This document shows positions 51,533 to 60,978 of a stretch of DNA of 64,000 nucleotides, one piece after another. Position numbers and translations under genes: made by a program. The stretch is from Falsirhodobacter halotolerans (lineage in GTDB: Bacteria > Pseudomonadota > Alphaproteobacteria > Rhodobacterales > Rhodobacteraceae). Every line of letters starts with the position of its first letter. Position 1 is the first letter of the stretch. The DNA is taken from positions 2,391,001-2,455,000 of the forward strand of contig NZ_JALJAZ010000001.1 in the NCBI RefSeq assembly GCF_022899245.1, written 5' to 3'. The notes under the pieces were generated by a model that was not told the DNA's origin, ran no database searches, and saw only the letters and a program-made list of their open reading frames with translations.

Positions 51533-52345
51533 ATGGACCGCCGCCTGACCCCCGCCACCGCAGCCGTCGCCCATGAATCGCTGCGCGGCACGCTGGACCG
51601 CCCCCGTTACACCCAAGGCGAGGCGCGGCAGATCTCCCAGCCGCTGGTCGATCTTCTGGCCGCCCCCCAGGGCGCGCGCGACCGGCAGTTGCCGATGGGC
51701 GCGCCCTTCACCGTCATCGACCGCGATCCGCATTACGCCTTCGGCCAGGCGGGCCGCGACGGCTATTGCGGCTGGGTTCCCGTGACGGCGCTGGAACCCG
51801 AACTGGCCCAGACCCACTGGGTCGCGGCACCCGCCAGCCACCTTTACCCCGAACCCCGCCTGAAAACGCGCGAGATTGCCAGCCTGACCATGGGCGCGCG
51901 CGTGACGGCCCTGGGGGAACAGGACGGCTGGACGGAAACCACGAAGGGTTGGCTCTGGTCCGCGCATCTGCGCCCCTTGGGCGATTGGATGGCCGATCCT
52001 GTGGCGGTGGCCGAACGGTTTCTGGGCACCCCCTATCTGTGGGGCGGCAACAGTCGCAGCGGCATCGACTGTTCGGGCCTTGTGCAGATCGCGCATCTGG
52101 CCTGCGGGCGGCCCTGTCCGGGCGACAGCGACCAGCAACAGGCGCTTGGCCAGACGGTGGAGGGGGATCTGCAGCGCGGCGATCTTCTGTTCTGGAAGGG
52201 CCATGTCGCCCTGGCGATGGACGCGCGGCGCATGATCCACGCGACGGCCGCCTTCATGTCCGTGGTGATCGAGGAGACGGCGGTGGCCATCCGCCGCATC
52301 GAGACGGCGGGCGGCGGGCCGGTCACCGCGCGGCGGCGTCCTTAA
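51533..52345 (+). CDS. NlpC/P60 family cysteine peptidase with SH3-like domains
   Basis: 270 residues. Bacterial SH3-like repeats in the N-terminal half (about 50-150), then NlpC/P60 at about 155-245 with Cys180 (GIDCSGLVQ), His224 (KGHVALAMD) and His236. Such enzymes cut gamma-D-glutamyl-diaminopimelate bonds of peptidoglycan peptides. No signal peptide is apparent, so a cytoplasmic recycling role is likely. The tight link to an aminopeptidase suggests the two work one after the other on murein peptides (inference). Overlaps the convergent DUF2794 gene by 4 nt. Confidence 0.9.
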   Translation: MDRRLTPATAAVAHESLRGTLDRPRYTQGEARQISQPLVDLLAAPQGARDRQLPMGAPFTVIDRDPHYAFGQAGRDGYCGWVPVTALEPELAQTHWVAAPASHLYPEPRLKTREIASLTMGARVTALGEQDGWTETTKGWLWSAHLRPLGDWMADPVAVAERFLGTPYLWGGNSRSGIDCSGLVQIAHLACGRPCPGDSDQQQALGQTVEGDLQRGDLLFWKGHVALAMDARRMIHATAAFMSVVIEETAVAIRRIETAGGGPVTARRRP

Positions 52346-52665
52346 TCGATCACCCGCAGCGACTTCTTTTCCAGCACGCGCAGAACCTGCGCCAGATCCG
52401 CGCCCCGGCGCAGGGTCTGGCCGTCCATCCCCACCACCGCATACATTCCCTGCCGATGGCGCAGCGCGGGACGTTTCTCGATCCGATAAAGCGGGGTTTC
52501 CGCCGTGCGCCGGAACACCGCGAACACCGCCAGATCGCGCATCGCCGAAATCCCGTAATCGCGCCATTCGCCCTGCGCCACCATCCGGCCATAGAGGGAC
52601 AGAATCAGGCCAAGTTCGGTCCGGTCGAAATGGACCTGTTCGGGAAAGGGGATCGGGGCATTCAT
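52342..52665 (-). CDS. DUF2794 family protein
   Basis: 107 residues. HFDRTELGLILSLYGRMVAQGEWRDYGI is characteristic of this alphaproteobacterial family of about 110 residues. Function unknown. The ATG at 52665 is preferred; the in-frame extension to 52761 is Cys-rich and not like the family. Convergent with the NlpC/P60 gene. Confidence 0.87.
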   Translation of the reverse strand: MNAPIPFPEQVHFDRTELGLILSLYGRMVAQGEWRDYGISAMRDLAVFAVFRRTAETPLYRIEKRPALRHRQGMYAVVGMDGQTLRRGADLAQVLRVLEKKSLRVID

Positions 52666-52740
52666 TCCCCTGATGTTGCCACAGCCGCCCGCCAAATCAA
52701 GACATGCGTCACAGATGCGCGATTGCGGGACAGATGGTCT

Positions 52741-52769
52741 TTGAATCCGCGCGCAAATCACGGTATGGA
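52741..52769 (+). promoter_or_regulatory. Candidate sigma-70 promoter of the IalB-like gene
   Basis: TTGAAT (52741-52746) and TATGGA (52764-52769) with a 17-nt spacer, about 80 nt before the ATG at 52849. The -35 box overlaps a GANTC site (52743-52747), which the CcrM-type enzyme could methylate. Confidence 0.4.
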
Positions 52770-52848
52770 AGGCGCATCGAGTTTAACGGGCCCGCGACCC
52801 CAAAAGCGTCTGCAAGGCGACAGGCCGGGCCGGAACGGAGGCTGGGAC

Positions 52849-53379
52849 ATGATTTCGACGAACGGGTGCCGGATCGGCGCTGCCATGCTGGCCCTTGCGG
52901 CCTTCACGACCGGCGCGGTGGCGCAGGAATCGACCAATCGTGTGGCGACGAAAACCGACTGGAGCGTGTTCACCGAAGACAACCCCAAGGAATGCTGGGG
53001 CGTGTCCAGCCCGAAATCCACCGCCAACACCCGCAACGGCCAACCGGCCGAGGTGCAGCGTGGCGATATCCTTTTGTTCGTGACCTATCGCCCCGGTGCG
53101 GGATCGGCGGGCGAGGTGTCGTTCACCGGCGGCTATCCCTTTGCCGGCGGATCGACGGTGGATGTGGCGATCAACGGCCGCACGTTCCAGATGGTCACCG
53201 ACGGGCAATGGGCCTGGCCGGCCGATGCGGGGGCCGACAGCACGATCCTGGCCGCGATGCGCGGCGGGTCCGAGGCGGTGCTGACCGCGCGGTCGTCGCG
53301 TGGAACGCAGACGCAGGACACCTTCTCGCTCATGGGCTTCACGGCCGCGATGACGGAAGCCGAAAACCGCTGCAAGTGA
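52849..53379 (+). CDS. Invasion-associated locus B (IalB) family protein
   Basis: 176 residues. Signal peptide ending in ALAAFTTGAVAQ; the mature domain begins TDWSVFTEDNPKECWGVSSPK and contains FSLMGFTAAM near the end, as in IalB-type proteins. A cysteine pair (ECW and NRC) may bridge. Periplasmic; the family was named in Bartonella, but in free-living alphaproteobacteria its role is unknown. GGAGG precedes the ATG. A terminator follows at 53402-53427. Confidence 0.85.
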   Translation: MISTNGCRIGAAMLALAAFTTGAVAQESTNRVATKTDWSVFTEDNPKECWGVSSPKSTANTRNGQPAEVQRGDILLFVTYRPGAGSAGEVSFTGGYPFAGGSTVDVAINGRTFQMVTDGQWAWPADAGADSTILAAMRGGSEAVLTARSSRGTQTQDTFSLMGFTAAMTEAENRCK

Positions 53380-53401
53380 TCCTTGCGGCATCGTGAACAG
53401 G

Positions 53402-53427
53402 CGCTCCGGCAGGTCCGGGGCGTTTTT
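53402..53427 (+). terminator. Rho-independent terminator after the IalB-like gene
   Basis: CGCTCCGG (53402-53409) pairs with CCGGGGCG (53415-53422), one pair being a T-G wobble, with a 5-nt loop and a TTTTT run (53423-53427). It is 22 nt after the stop. Confidence 0.8.
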
Positions 53428-53430
53428 GCA

Positions 53431-53459
53431 TTTAAATCCGGGCCGGAATCGCGTATAGG
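53431..53459 (+). promoter_or_regulatory. Candidate promoter of rlmN
   Basis: TTTAAA (53431-53436) and TATAGG (53454-53459) with a 17-nt spacer, 29 nt before the rlmN ATG and directly after the terminator. The -35 box is weak. A GANTC site (53446-53450) sits in the spacer. Confidence 0.35.
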
Positions 53460-53488
53460 ACGGCCTTCCCAAACACCCCGAGGCCATC

Positions 53489-54667
53489 ATGAACGCCACC
53501 GCCCCCATCACGCAGGACGTGTTGACCCTTCCGCGCAAGCGGCCGGAGGGGGCGAAGACGAACATCATCGGCCTGACGCGCGCGCAGTTGCATGAGGCGC
53601 TGGTGGCGATGGGCACGCCGGAAAAACAGGCCAAGATGCGTCTGGGTCAGGTGTGGCAGTGGCTTTATCACTGGGGTGTGCGCGATTTCGCCCTGATGAC
53701 CAACCTGGCCAAGGATTACCGCACCAAGCTGGCCGCGCATTTCGACATCGCCCTGCCCGAGGTGGTCAGCCGCCAGATCTCCGAGGACGGCACCCGCAAA
53801 TACCTTGTTCGCATCGCCGGCGGGCATGAGGTGGAGACGGTCTATATCCCCGAAGAAGGGCGCGGCACGTTGTGCGTGTCGAGCCAAGTCGGCTGCACGC
53901 TGACCTGTTCGTTCTGCCACACGGGCACGCAGAAGCTGGTCCGCAACCTGACGGCGGGCGAAATCGTGGGCCAGCTGATGCTGGCTCGCGACGATCTGGG
54001 CGAATGGCCGGAACAGGGCGCGCCCAAGGACGAGACGCGTCTGGTGTCCAACATCGTCCTGATGGGCATGGGCGAGCCGCTTTACAATTTCGACGCCGTG
54101 CGCGACGCGATGCATGTCGTGATGGACAATGAAGGCCTCAGCCTCTCGCGCCGCCGGATCACGCTGTCCACCTCGGGCGTGGTGCCGGAGATCGCCAAGA
54201 CGGCGGAGGAGATCGGCTGCCTTCTGGCCGTGTCCTTCCACGCGACCACCGACGAGGTGCGCGACAAGCTGGTGCCGATCAACAAGCGTTGGAACATCAA
54301 GACGCTTCTGGACGCGCTGCGCGATTATCCCCGCCTGTCCAACAGCGAACGGATCACCTTCGAATACGTCATGCTGAAGGGCGTGAACGACACGGACGAG
54401 GATGCGCGCCGTCTGGTCAAGCTGATCGCGGGCATCCCGGCCAAGATCAACCTGATCCCGTTCAACGAATGGCCGGGCAGCGCCTACCAGCGCTCGGACT
54501 GGGACCGGATTCAGGCTTTTGCCAATATCATCTATCACGCGGGCTATGCCTCCCCCATCCGCAAACCGCGGGGCGAGGATATCATGGCGGCCTGCGGACA
54601 ATTGAAATCCGCAACCGAACGCGCACGCAAATCCCGCGCCGAAATCGCGGCCGACGCGGGCGTCTGA
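53489..54667 (+). CDS. rlmN: Dual-specificity 23S rRNA/tRNA adenine-C2 methyltransferase RlmN
   Basis: 392 residues. Radical SAM enzyme: CxxxCxxC at C136-C140-C143 in [28 protein letters not shown], and [13 protein letters not shown]; the methyl-carrying cysteine near the C-terminus lies in MAACGQLK. Methylates A2503 of 23S rRNA and A37 of several tRNAs. A terminator and a weak promoter lie directly upstream. Confidence 0.96.
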   Translation: MNATAPITQDVLTLPRKRPEGAKTNIIGLTRAQLHEALVAMGTPEKQAKMRLGQVWQWLYHWGVRDFALMTNLAKDYRTKLAAHFDIALPEVVSRQISEDGTRKYLVRIAGGHEVETVYIPEEGRGTLCVSSQVGCTLTCSFCHTGTQKLVRNLTAGEIVGQLMLARDDLGEWPEQGAPKDETRLVSNIVLMGMGEPLYNFDAVRDAMHVVMDNEGLSLSRRRITLSTSGVVPEIAKTAEEIGCLLAVSFHATTDEVRDKLVPINKRWNIKTLLDALRDYPRLSNSERITFEYVMLKGVNDTDEDARRLVKLIAGIPAKINLIPFNEWPGSAYQRSDWDRIQAFANIIYHAGYASPIRKPRGEDIMAACGQLKSATERARKSRAEIAADAGV

Positions 54668-54713
54668 CGGAACAGACCGACCCCCGGCGGGTTGCCCTGC
54701 CGGAGGTATCAGC

Positions 54714-54929
54714 ATGTCGAAATTCCAGAAAGGCACCACGGTCACGTGGAAATGGGGCCAGGGCAAGGCCGAAGGCAAGGTGGAGGAGGTCTTCACCCGC
54801 CGCGTCAAGCGCAAGATCAAGGGCAAGGACATCACCCGCAAGGGGACGAAGTCCCGCCCCGCCTATCTTGTGAAGCAATCCGACGGGGACAAGGCGCTGA
54901 AGCTGGAAAGCGAACTGTCCAAGGGTTAA
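54714..54929 (+). CDS. DUF2945 (HVA1/TUDOR-like) small protein
   Basis: 71 residues, 23% Lys. The block KGTTVTWKWGQGKAEGKVEEVFTRRV is the DUF2945 TUDOR-like fold; SRPAYLVKQSDGDKALKLESEL ends the domain. Function unknown; a nucleic-acid role is possible from its charge. CGGAGG lies 7-8 nt before the ATG. The stop overlaps the stop of the convergent LOG-family gene. Confidence 0.88.
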   Translation: MSKFQKGTTVTWKWGQGKAEGKVEEVFTRRVKRKIKGKDITRKGTKSRPAYLVKQSDGDKALKLESELSKG

Positions 54930-55765
54930 CGGACCGCCGGGCCCATCGGCTCCACCGTCCAGGCATCCAGGGCGGCCAGCGCCTCGTCGGCGGTTTCCAC
55001 AAAGCGGAACAGCTTCAGGTCGGCGGGGGAAATGGTCCCCGCCTCCTCCAGCGCCTGCCAGTTGATGATGCTTTCCCAGAACGCGCGGCCGAACAGCAGG
55101 AAGGGGATCGGCTCCATCCGCCGGGTCTGGATCAGGGTCAGCGCCTCGAACATCTCGTCCAGCGTGCCGAAGCCGCCGGGGAAGACGCAGATCGCCTTGG
55201 CCCGCATCAGGAAGTGCATCTTGCGGATGGCGAAATAGTGGAAGTTGAAGCTGAGTTCCGGCGTCACATATTCGTTCGGCGCCTGTTCGAAGGGCAGGAC
55301 GATGTTCAGACCGATGGACCGACCGCCCGCCTCCACCGCGCCCCGGTTGCCCGCCTCCATCACGCCGGGACCGCCGCCGGTGCAGATGACCTCCTCGCGC
55401 CCGCCCGCCGCCATCGACCGTTCGGTGACCTTGGCCGCGAAGATCCGCGCCTCGTCATAGAAATGGGACAGTTCGGCCAGTTTGGCCGTCCGCGCGCGAT
55501 CTTTGTGCTCGGGGGCGGGAATGCGCGCGCCGCCGAACAGGACGATGGTCGAATCGACCTTCTCCTCGTCCAGGATCATTTCGAACTTCAGCAGTTCCAG
55601 TTGCAGGCGGACGGGACGAAGTTCCGGTTTGGTCAGAAAATCCATGTCCGCAAAGGCCAGACGATAGGCGGGTGAACGGCTTTGCGGCGTGTCCGGCACC
55701 CGGTCGGCGGTCCGTTTGTCCTTCGAGGAATCGCGCAGCGGCTGCGCGCGGGTGTCGTCCGTCAT
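54926..55765 (-). CDS. LOG family protein (TIGR00730, nucleotide 5'-monophosphate phosphoribohydrolase type)
   Basis: 279 residues. Rossmann-like LOG domain with [16 protein letters not shown] (128-143) and [10 protein letters not shown] (195-204), which holds the catalytic Glu. An N-terminal extension of about 70 residues is charged and likely flexible. LOG enzymes release adenine-type bases from nucleoside monophosphates; older annotations say lysine decarboxylase. The GGAGGACAGGAC before the ATG at 55765 supports the start. Divergent from dapD across 97 nt. Confidence 0.88.
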   Translation of the reverse strand: MTDDTRAQPLRDSSKDKRTADRVPDTPQSRSPAYRLAFADMDFLTKPELRPVRLQLELLKFEMILDEEKVDSTIVLFGGARIPAPEHKDRARTAKLAELSHFYDEARIFAAKVTERSMAAGGREEVICTGGGPGVMEAGNRGAVEAGGRSIGLNIVLPFEQAPNEYVTPELSFNFHYFAIRKMHFLMRAKAICVFPGGFGTLDEMFEALTLIQTRRMEPIPFLLFGRAFWESIINWQALEEAGTISPADLKLFRFVETADEALAALDAWTVEPMGPAVR

Positions 55766-55796
55766 GTCCTGTCCTCCCGTCATGGCCTTTGTGGAA

Positions 55797-55825
55797 TTGC
55801 GGGGCCACGCCCCGCCGTTTATAGG
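55797..55825 (+). promoter_or_regulatory. Candidate sigma-70 promoter of dapD
   Basis: TTGCGG (55797-55802) and TATAGG (55820-55825) with a 17-nt spacer, 37 nt before the dapD ATG at 55863. The spacer holds a small GGGGC/GCCCC inverted repeat. Confidence 0.4.
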
Positions 55826-55862
55826 CCATGGGAACCGAACGCCATTCGAAAGGACCGATCCG

Positions 55863-56687
55863 ATGTCGAACGCCGCCTTGGAAACCGCGATCAACGCCGC
55901 GTGGGACGCACGCGACACCATCACCCCCGCCACCACGGGCGCGGCCCGCGACGCGGTGGAGGCGACTTTGTCGGCGCTGGACAGCGGCACCCTGCGCGTG
56001 GCCGAAAAGGTGGACGGCGCGTGGACGGTCAATCAATGGGCCAAGAAGGCCGTTCTGCTGGGCTTCCGCCTGAAGGACATGGAGATGCAGTCGGGTGGCC
56101 CGCAGGGCGGCGGCTGGTGGGACAAGGTGGACAGCAAGTTCGCAGGCTGGGACGAGGCGCGCTGGCGTGCGGCCGGGTTCCGCGCCGTGCCGAACGCCGT
56201 GGTCCGCCGGTCGGCCTTCATCGCCAAGGGCGCGGTCCTGATGCCCAGCTTCGTCAACTTGGGCGCCTATGTCGGTGAAGGCACGATGGTGGACACCTGG
56301 GCCACCGTCGGATCCTGCGCGCAGATCGGCGCGAACGTGCATCTGTCGGGCGGTGTCGGCATCGGCGGCGTGTTGGAGCCGCTTCAGGCCGACCCGACCA
56401 TCATCGAGGACAACTGCTTCATCGGCGCGCGGTCCGAGGTGGTGGAGGGCGTGATCGTCCGTGAAGGTTCGGTTCTGGGCATGGGCGTCTATATCGGCCA
56501 ATCGACCAAGATCCTGGACCGCGACACGGGCGAGGTCATGTATGGCGAAGTGCCCGCAGGGTCGGTCGTGGTCTCGGGTACGATGCCATCGAAGAACGGC
56601 GTGAACCTTTACTGCGCGGTGATCGTGAAGAAGGTGGATGCCAAGACCCGCTCCAAGACCTCGATCAACGAACTTTTGCGCGACTGA
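55863..56687 (+). CDS. dapD: Tetrahydrodipicolinate N-succinyltransferase
   Basis: 274 residues, exact family length. Helical N-terminal domain, then a left-handed beta-helix of hexapeptide repeats (about 105-240) with [25 protein letters not shown] and [18 protein letters not shown], ending in the C-terminal strand region with [21 protein letters not shown]. Transfers succinyl from succinyl-CoA to tetrahydrodipicolinate on the diaminopimelate/lysine path. The ATG at 55863 replaces an earlier in-frame ATG at 55689 lying in non-coding-like sequence. Confidence 0.96.
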   Translation: MSNAALETAINAAWDARDTITPATTGAARDAVEATLSALDSGTLRVAEKVDGAWTVNQWAKKAVLLGFRLKDMEMQSGGPQGGGWWDKVDSKFAGWDEARWRAAGFRAVPNAVVRRSAFIAKGAVLMPSFVNLGAYVGEGTMVDTWATVGSCAQIGANVHLSGGVGIGGVLEPLQADPTIIEDNCFIGARSEVVEGVIVREGSVLGMGVYIGQSTKILDRDTGEVMYGEVPAGSVVVSGTMPSKNGVNLYCAVIVKKVDAKTRSKTSINELLRD

Positions 56688-56753
56688 TCGGCGGAACCCT
56701 GCCGTGTTCCAGTGCGTTGGGCGATTATAAACGCATTTCGAAAGGGACATGCC

Positions 56754-57008
56754 ATGGAAGGTTTGGGTTGGATCGGGGCGATCATCGTCGGTGCCATTGC
56801 CGGTTGGATCGCGGAAAAGCTGATGAAGTCCGATCATGGGCTTTTGATGAACATCATTCTGGGTATCCTCGGCGCGGTGCTGATGAACTTCCTGCTGGTG
56901 GCCATCGTCGGCTGGACCGCAGGCGGCGTTCTGGGCCAGTTGCTGGTGGGTGTGATCGGGGCGTGCATCCTGATCTGGCTGGGCCGCGTGCTGCGCCGCA
57001 AGGGCTGA
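56754..57008 (+). CDS. GlsB/YeaQ/YmgE family small membrane protein
   Basis: 84 residues with three helices: GWIGAIIVGAIAGWIAEKLM, LLMNIILGILGAVLMNFLLV and GQLLVGVIGACILIWLGRVL. This is the transglycosylase-associated (stress-related) membrane family. AAAGGG supports the ATG at 56754. It follows dapD by 66 nt and is closed by a terminator (57031-57061). Confidence 0.9.
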   Translation: MEGLGWIGAIIVGAIAGWIAEKLMKSDHGLLMNIILGILGAVLMNFLLVAIVGWTAGGVLGQLLVGVIGACILIWLGRVLRRKG

Positions 57009-57030
57009 CCCTTCCGGGCTGAGATCCGAG

Positions 57031-57061
57031 ACACCCCGTGCCTTCCGGCGCGGGGTGTTTT
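57031..57061 (+). terminator. Rho-independent terminator after the GlsB-like gene
   Basis: ACACCCCG (57031-57038) pairs with CGGGGTGT (57051-57058); inside this the CC/GG at 57041-57042 and 57047-57048 can also pair. A TTTT run (57058-57061) follows. It separates the dapD-glsB unit from the dapE unit. Confidence 0.85.
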
Positions 57062-57123
57062 CACATGCTTGCACCATGCCTGCGAACCTGCGACACCCGT
57101 GGGGCAAGATCAGGATGGACCCG

Positions 57124-57444
57124 ATGACCGAAAAACGCCCCCAGCAGATCTATACCCTTCTGGTGGAGGTGGGGCGCAAATCGGGCGACGGCCTGCCGCC
57201 CAAGGCCACCGGCGCGGCGCTGGTCTGCTATGCCTCCGGTGTGGACGAGGCGGAGGCGGTGCGCGAAACCGTGGCGATCCTGAAACAGGCCGACCTCGCG
57301 CCGCTGGACGTGTCCGGCTATGGCACGCTGGAGGAACGGCTGGCCAATGGCGACGAGATCGAGGACGAGGAACGCGACCTGATGGACCGCGCCCTGGCCG
57401 AGAACTCGGTCGTGGTTGCCCAGATGACCCCCTTTTTCGATTGA
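57124..57444 (+). CDS. Hypothetical protein upstream of dapE
   Basis: 106 residues. [33 protein letters not shown] is followed by an acidic C-terminal half ([29 protein letters not shown]). No domain recognised; similar proteins seem to occur next to dapE in relatives, which I recall but cannot check. The ATG at 57124 or 57115 may be used. It ends 7 nt before dapE, so the two are cotranscribed. Confidence 0.75.
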   Translation: MTEKRPQQIYTLLVEVGRKSGDGLPPKATGAALVCYASGVDEAEAVRETVAILKQADLAPLDVSGYGTLEERLANGDEIEDEERDLMDRALAENSVVVAQMTPFFD

Positions 57445-57451
57445 GGCTTTC

Positions 57452-58591
57452 ATGACCGATCCCGTCCAACTGACCGCCGATCTGGTCCGCTGCCCCTCCG
57501 TCACCCCGAACGAAGGTGGCGCGCTGGTCCTGATGGAACGCGTGCTGTCGGAGGCGGGGTTCACCTGCACCCGCGTGGATCGGGGCGGCATCTCCAACCT
57601 TTACGCCCGCTGGGGCCGCAAGGGCGCGAACCGGACCTTCGGCTTCAACGGCCATGTCGACGTGGTGCCCATGGGCGATCCCGGTGCCTGGTCGCAGGAT
57701 CCGTTCGGCGGGGTGATCGAAGGGGACTGGCTTTACGGGCGCGGCGCGACCGACATGAAATCGGGGGTTGCGGCCTTTGCCGCCGCCGCGATGGATTTCG
57801 TGCAGGCCACCCCCCCCGATGGCGCCGTCGTCCTGACCCTGACGGGGGATGAGGAGGCGAACGCCGATCACGGCACCACCGCCATCCTCGACTGGATGCG
57901 CGACGCGGGCGAAATGATGAGCGTCTGTCTGGTGGGCGAACCGACCTCGGTCGAGGAGATGGGCGACATGATGAAGATCGGGCGGCGCGGCTCGGTCACC
58001 ATCGGCATCACGGCGCATGGGGTGCAGGGCCACGCCGCCTATCCCCACCGCGCCAAGAACCCCGTGACCGCGCTGGCCCGCCTGATCGCGCGGTTGGACG
58101 CCACGCCGCTGGATCAGGGAACGGACCATTTCGACCCCTCCACCCTGGCCGTCGTCACCTTCGACACCGGCAATCCCGCCAGCAACGTCATCCCGGCCGA
58201 GGCGCGGGCCACGGTCAACATCCGCTTCAACGACGGATGGGACGGCCCGCGTCTGGTGGACCACCTGACCCGCGCGGCGGCGCAGGTGGAGGGCGAGACC
58301 GGGGTGGCCTTCACCCTGACCCACAAGGTCAACGGCGACAGTTTCGTCACGCCCCCCGGCGATCTGACGGCGCTGGTCGGCGGCGCGGTGCAGGCGGTCA
58401 CGGGGCGCGAACCCTCCCCCTCCACCTCGGGCGGCACGTCGGACGCGCGCTTTGTCAAGGATCACTGCCCGGTGGTGGAATTCGGGCTGGTCGGCCACCG
58501 GATGCACGGCGTGGACGAACGGGTGCGCGTGTCCGACATCGTCACGCTCAAGACGATCTACACCCGCATCCTGACCGATTACTTCGCCTAG
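57452..58591 (+). CDS. dapE: Succinyl-diaminopimelate desuccinylase
   Basis: 379 residues. M20-family two-zinc enzyme: [12 protein letters not shown] (His, Asp), [15 protein letters not shown] (bridging Asp), [12 protein letters not shown] (catalytic Glu pair), VGEPTSVE, and the final [10 protein letters not shown] His. Dimerisation domain about 180-295. Removes succinate from N-succinyl-LL-diaminopimelate. The TAG stop overlaps the TAG of the convergent NYN gene. Confidence 0.96.
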   Translation: MTDPVQLTADLVRCPSVTPNEGGALVLMERVLSEAGFTCTRVDRGGISNLYARWGRKGANRTFGFNGHVDVVPMGDPGAWSQDPFGGVIEGDWLYGRGATDMKSGVAAFAAAAMDFVQATPPDGAVVLTLTGDEEANADHGTTAILDWMRDAGEMMSVCLVGEPTSVEEMGDMMKIGRRGSVTIGITAHGVQGHAAYPHRAKNPVTALARLIARLDATPLDQGTDHFDPSTLAVVTFDTGNPASNVIPAEARATVNIRFNDGWDGPRLVDHLTRAAAQVEGETGVAFTLTHKVNGDSFVTPPGDLTALVGGAVQAVTGREPSPSTSGGTSDARFVKDHCPVVEFGLVGHRMHGVDERVRVSDIVTLKTIYTRILTDYFA

Positions 58592-59316
58592 GCGACATCG
58601 CGGGCCAGAAGCTGCCCGCCTTCGCCCAACCGCACCTCGAACCGGCTGACCTTGCGCACCAGATCCGACAGCTTGGCCGCGCCATAGGTGCGGGTGTCGA
58701 AATCGGGATTGGCCTGCGTGATGTACTGGCCGATCTGGCCCAGCGAATACCATTCCCCCTCCGGGTCGATGGCGCGCATGGCGGCGGCGATCAGGGGAAT
58801 GGCGTTGGCGGGCGGTTCCTTTGCGGCGCGCGCGGGGGTGGCCGCGGGCTCGGGCGCCTCGGCCGGTTCGGGGGCCTCGGTCATGTTCTCGACATAGATG
58901 AAGCGCTTGCAGGCCATGCGGAACGCCTCGGGCGTCTTCTTTTCGCCGATGCCATAGACGTCCAGCCCCTGTTCGCGGATGCGCGCGGCCAGACGGGTGA
59001 AATCGCTGTCCGAACTGACCAGCACGAAGCCGTCGAACAGGCCCGAATGCAGGAAATCCATCGCCGCGATGACCAGCCCGATATCGGAGGCGTTCTTGCC
59101 GCGCGTGTTGGAAAACTGCTGATCGGCCACCAGCCCCAGATGGGCCACCTTCTCGGCCCAGTTCTTCAGCCGCAGCGCCGACCAGTCGCCATAGATGCGG
59201 CGGACCGACGCCTCGCCCAGGGAGGCCACCTCCTCGAAGATCGCGGTGGCATAGTGGGCGGGAACGTTGTCGGCGTCGATCAGGACGCACAGGCGCGGGG
59301 CGCGGGTGTCGGGCAT
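58588..59316 (-). CDS. NYN-domain ribonuclease-like protein with C-terminal LOTUS/OST-HTH domain (LabA-like)
   Basis: 242 residues. NYN/PIN-like domain at 8-145: [11 protein letters not shown] with Asp14 and Asp16, [14 protein letters not shown], and [21 protein letters not shown] Glu/Ala/Pro-rich linker (about 147-170) precedes a LOTUS (OST-HTH) domain at 173-242 ([27 protein letters not shown]). NYN domains are metal-dependent RNases; LOTUS domains bind RNA, especially G-rich RNA, or partners. The RNA target is unknown. The ATG at 59316 has GGAGA upstream. Confidence 0.87.
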   Translation of the reverse strand: MPDTRAPRLCVLIDADNVPAHYATAIFEEVASLGEASVRRIYGDWSALRLKNWAEKVAHLGLVADQQFSNTRGKNASDIGLVIAAMDFLHSGLFDGFVLVSSDSDFTRLAARIREQGLDVYGIGEKKTPEAFRMACKRFIYVENMTEAPEPAEAPEPAATPARAAKEPPANAIPLIAAAMRAIDPEGEWYSLGQIGQYITQANPDFDTRTYGAAKLSDLVRKVSRFEVRLGEGGQLLARDVA

Positions 59317-59414
59317 GGGGTCTCCTTTTCCCTGTTGTAGCAGAGATGCCCCCCCGCGCCAGTTGCCGATAACCCGCGGACAGCTAATTCCAGGGGACAA
59401 CCGGAGGATTTGTC

Positions 59415-59678
59415 ATGAAATATTTCACTCTCGCCCTGGCCGGTCTGGCCCTGACCGCCTGCACCACCACGACCGCGACCGTGGTGACGCCCATGTGCGA
59501 CGCCGCCCCCTATCAATCGCTGGTGGGGCAGAAGACATCGGCCCTGAACGGGATGCCCATGCCCTTCACCAGCCGGATCATCCGTCCGAACCAGCCGGTG
59601 ACGATGGATTACAACGAAAACCGCATCAACTTCGAAACGGACCGCAACGACACGATCACCGCGGTCCGCTGCGGTTAA
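59415..59678 (+). CDS. I78-family peptidase inhibitor, lipoprotein
   Basis: 87 residues. Signal peptide with lipobox LTAC (Cys16). The mature I78 domain has CDAAPYQSLVGQ, RIIRPNQPVTMDYNENRINF and the closing DTITAVRCG; the two cysteines in the domain probably bridge. I78 proteins inhibit serine peptidases (subtilisin/chymotrypsin-like). A Thr-rich spacer follows the lipid anchor. Overlaps the convergent transglycosylase gene by 4 nt. Confidence 0.87.
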   Translation: MKYFTLALAGLALTACTTTTATVVTPMCDAAPYQSLVGQKTSALNGMPMPFTSRIIRPNQPVTMDYNENRINFETDRNDTITAVRCG

Positions 59679-60907
59679 CGCAGGCGCTGCAACAGGGTCG
59701 GGCTGGGGAACCCGTCGGGGATGATCCCGGCCCGCCGCTGGAACGCGGTGATGGCGGTGCGGGTGTTCGGCCCCAGCCGCCCATCGGCCCCTTGGGTGTC
59801 GAAGCCCGCGCGGGTCAGACGCTCCTGCAATTCCACCGATTCCGCGCGGGTCAGCGCCCGTTCGGGGTTGGCGGGCACGCCGCGCAGGGGGCCAAGGCCC
59901 TTCAGACGGTCCGCCAGATGCCCCACGCCGATGACATAGCTGTCGGCGGCGTTGTATTTCTCGATCGCGCGGAAGTTCGGCATGATCAGGAAGGCCGCCC
60001 CCTGCGCCCCGCCCGGCAAGAGGATCGACCCCTCGCCGCCCGGCAGCGAGCGCCCGTCCACGGACCGGACACCCTGCGCCGACAGGGCCGAGGTCGGGAT
60101 GCGGGTGCCCTTGCCCACCTGCCCGTAATCGAACCCCTGCGGCAGGGTGACTTCCATCCCCCAGATGCCGCCCCGCTGCCAGCCCGAGCGGGCCAGATAA
60201 TTGGCGGTGGAGGCCAGCGCGTCGGTCGGATCGTCCGACCAGATGTCGCGCCGCCCGTCGCCGTTCCAATCCACCGCATATTCGAGGAAGGAGGACGGCA
60301 TGAATTGCGTATGCCCCATCGCGCCGGCCCAGCTTCCGACCATGTTGTCGGGCGTCACGTCGCCCGCCTGCACGATCTTCAACGCGTCGATCAGCTGGGT
60401 CTCGAAAAACTCGGCCCGGCGTCCTTCATAGGCCAGCGTGGCCAAGCTTTCGATCAGATGGGTGCTGCCGCGATTGCCGCCGAAATTCGATTCCATCCCC
60501 CAGATGGCGACGACGATTTCCTTGTCCACGCCATACCGCGCCTCGATCGCGTTCAGCGTGGTCGCGTGGCGGGCTAGCATCGCGCGCCCCTGTTCCACCC
60601 GCGCGGGCGACACGGCGCCCGACAGATAGTCCCAGACCGTCTTGGTGAACTCCGATTGCCGCCCGTCCAGCCGGATCACCTCGGTGTTCAGGCGCACATC
60701 GGCAAAGGACCGGTTCAGGGTGGCCGCGCTGATCCCCGCACGTTCGGCGCGGGGACGAAAGGCCGTGATCCATTGCTGGAACCCCGCCTCGCCCACCGGA
60801 CCCGAACGCGTGACCGGCGCGGGGGAGGAGGTGACATTGCCGATCCCCGGCCCCGCACAGGCCGACAGAAGGGCGACCGCGCCCACCGACATCAGAACTT
60901 TCCGCAT
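59675..60907 (-). CDS. Lytic murein transglycosylase, MltB family, with peptidoglycan-binding domain
   Basis: 410 residues. Lipobox LLSAC (Cys17) marks a lipoprotein. SLT_2/MltB catalytic domain (about 40-335) with Glu139 in IWGMESNFGGNRG and AMGHTQFMPSSFLEYAVDWNGDGRRDIW; a PG_binding_1 domain (about 350-410) ends the chain (GADGRLGPNTRTAITAFQRRAG). Cleaves glycan strands in the periplasm. The ATG at 60907 is chosen; a GTG at 60916 would add three residues. Confidence 0.92.
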   Translation of the reverse strand: MRKVLMSVGAVALLSACAGPGIGNVTSSPAPVTRSGPVGEAGFQQWITAFRPRAERAGISAATLNRSFADVRLNTEVIRLDGRQSEFTKTVWDYLSGAVSPARVEQGRAMLARHATTLNAIEARYGVDKEIVVAIWGMESNFGGNRGSTHLIESLATLAYEGRRAEFFETQLIDALKIVQAGDVTPDNMVGSWAGAMGHTQFMPSSFLEYAVDWNGDGRRDIWSDDPTDALASTANYLARSGWQRGGIWGMEVTLPQGFDYGQVGKGTRIPTSALSAQGVRSVDGRSLPGGEGSILLPGGAQGAAFLIMPNFRAIEKYNAADSYVIGVGHLADRLKGLGPLRGVPANPERALTRAESVELQERLTRAGFDTQGADGRLGPNTRTAITAFQRRAGIIPDGFPSPTLLQRLR

Positions 60908-60978
60908 GATCTTCACCGCTCGATTTTTATCGTTGGCGGAAAGTGTAGCGGCTGCGGCGTCCGCCGCAAAGTGTCGGG

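Noticed and set aside
45484-57008. The small membrane proteins at 45484 and 56754 as recent duplicates
   Set aside because: Similarity is limited to the first helix (GxxAGWIA); length, loops and later helices differ.
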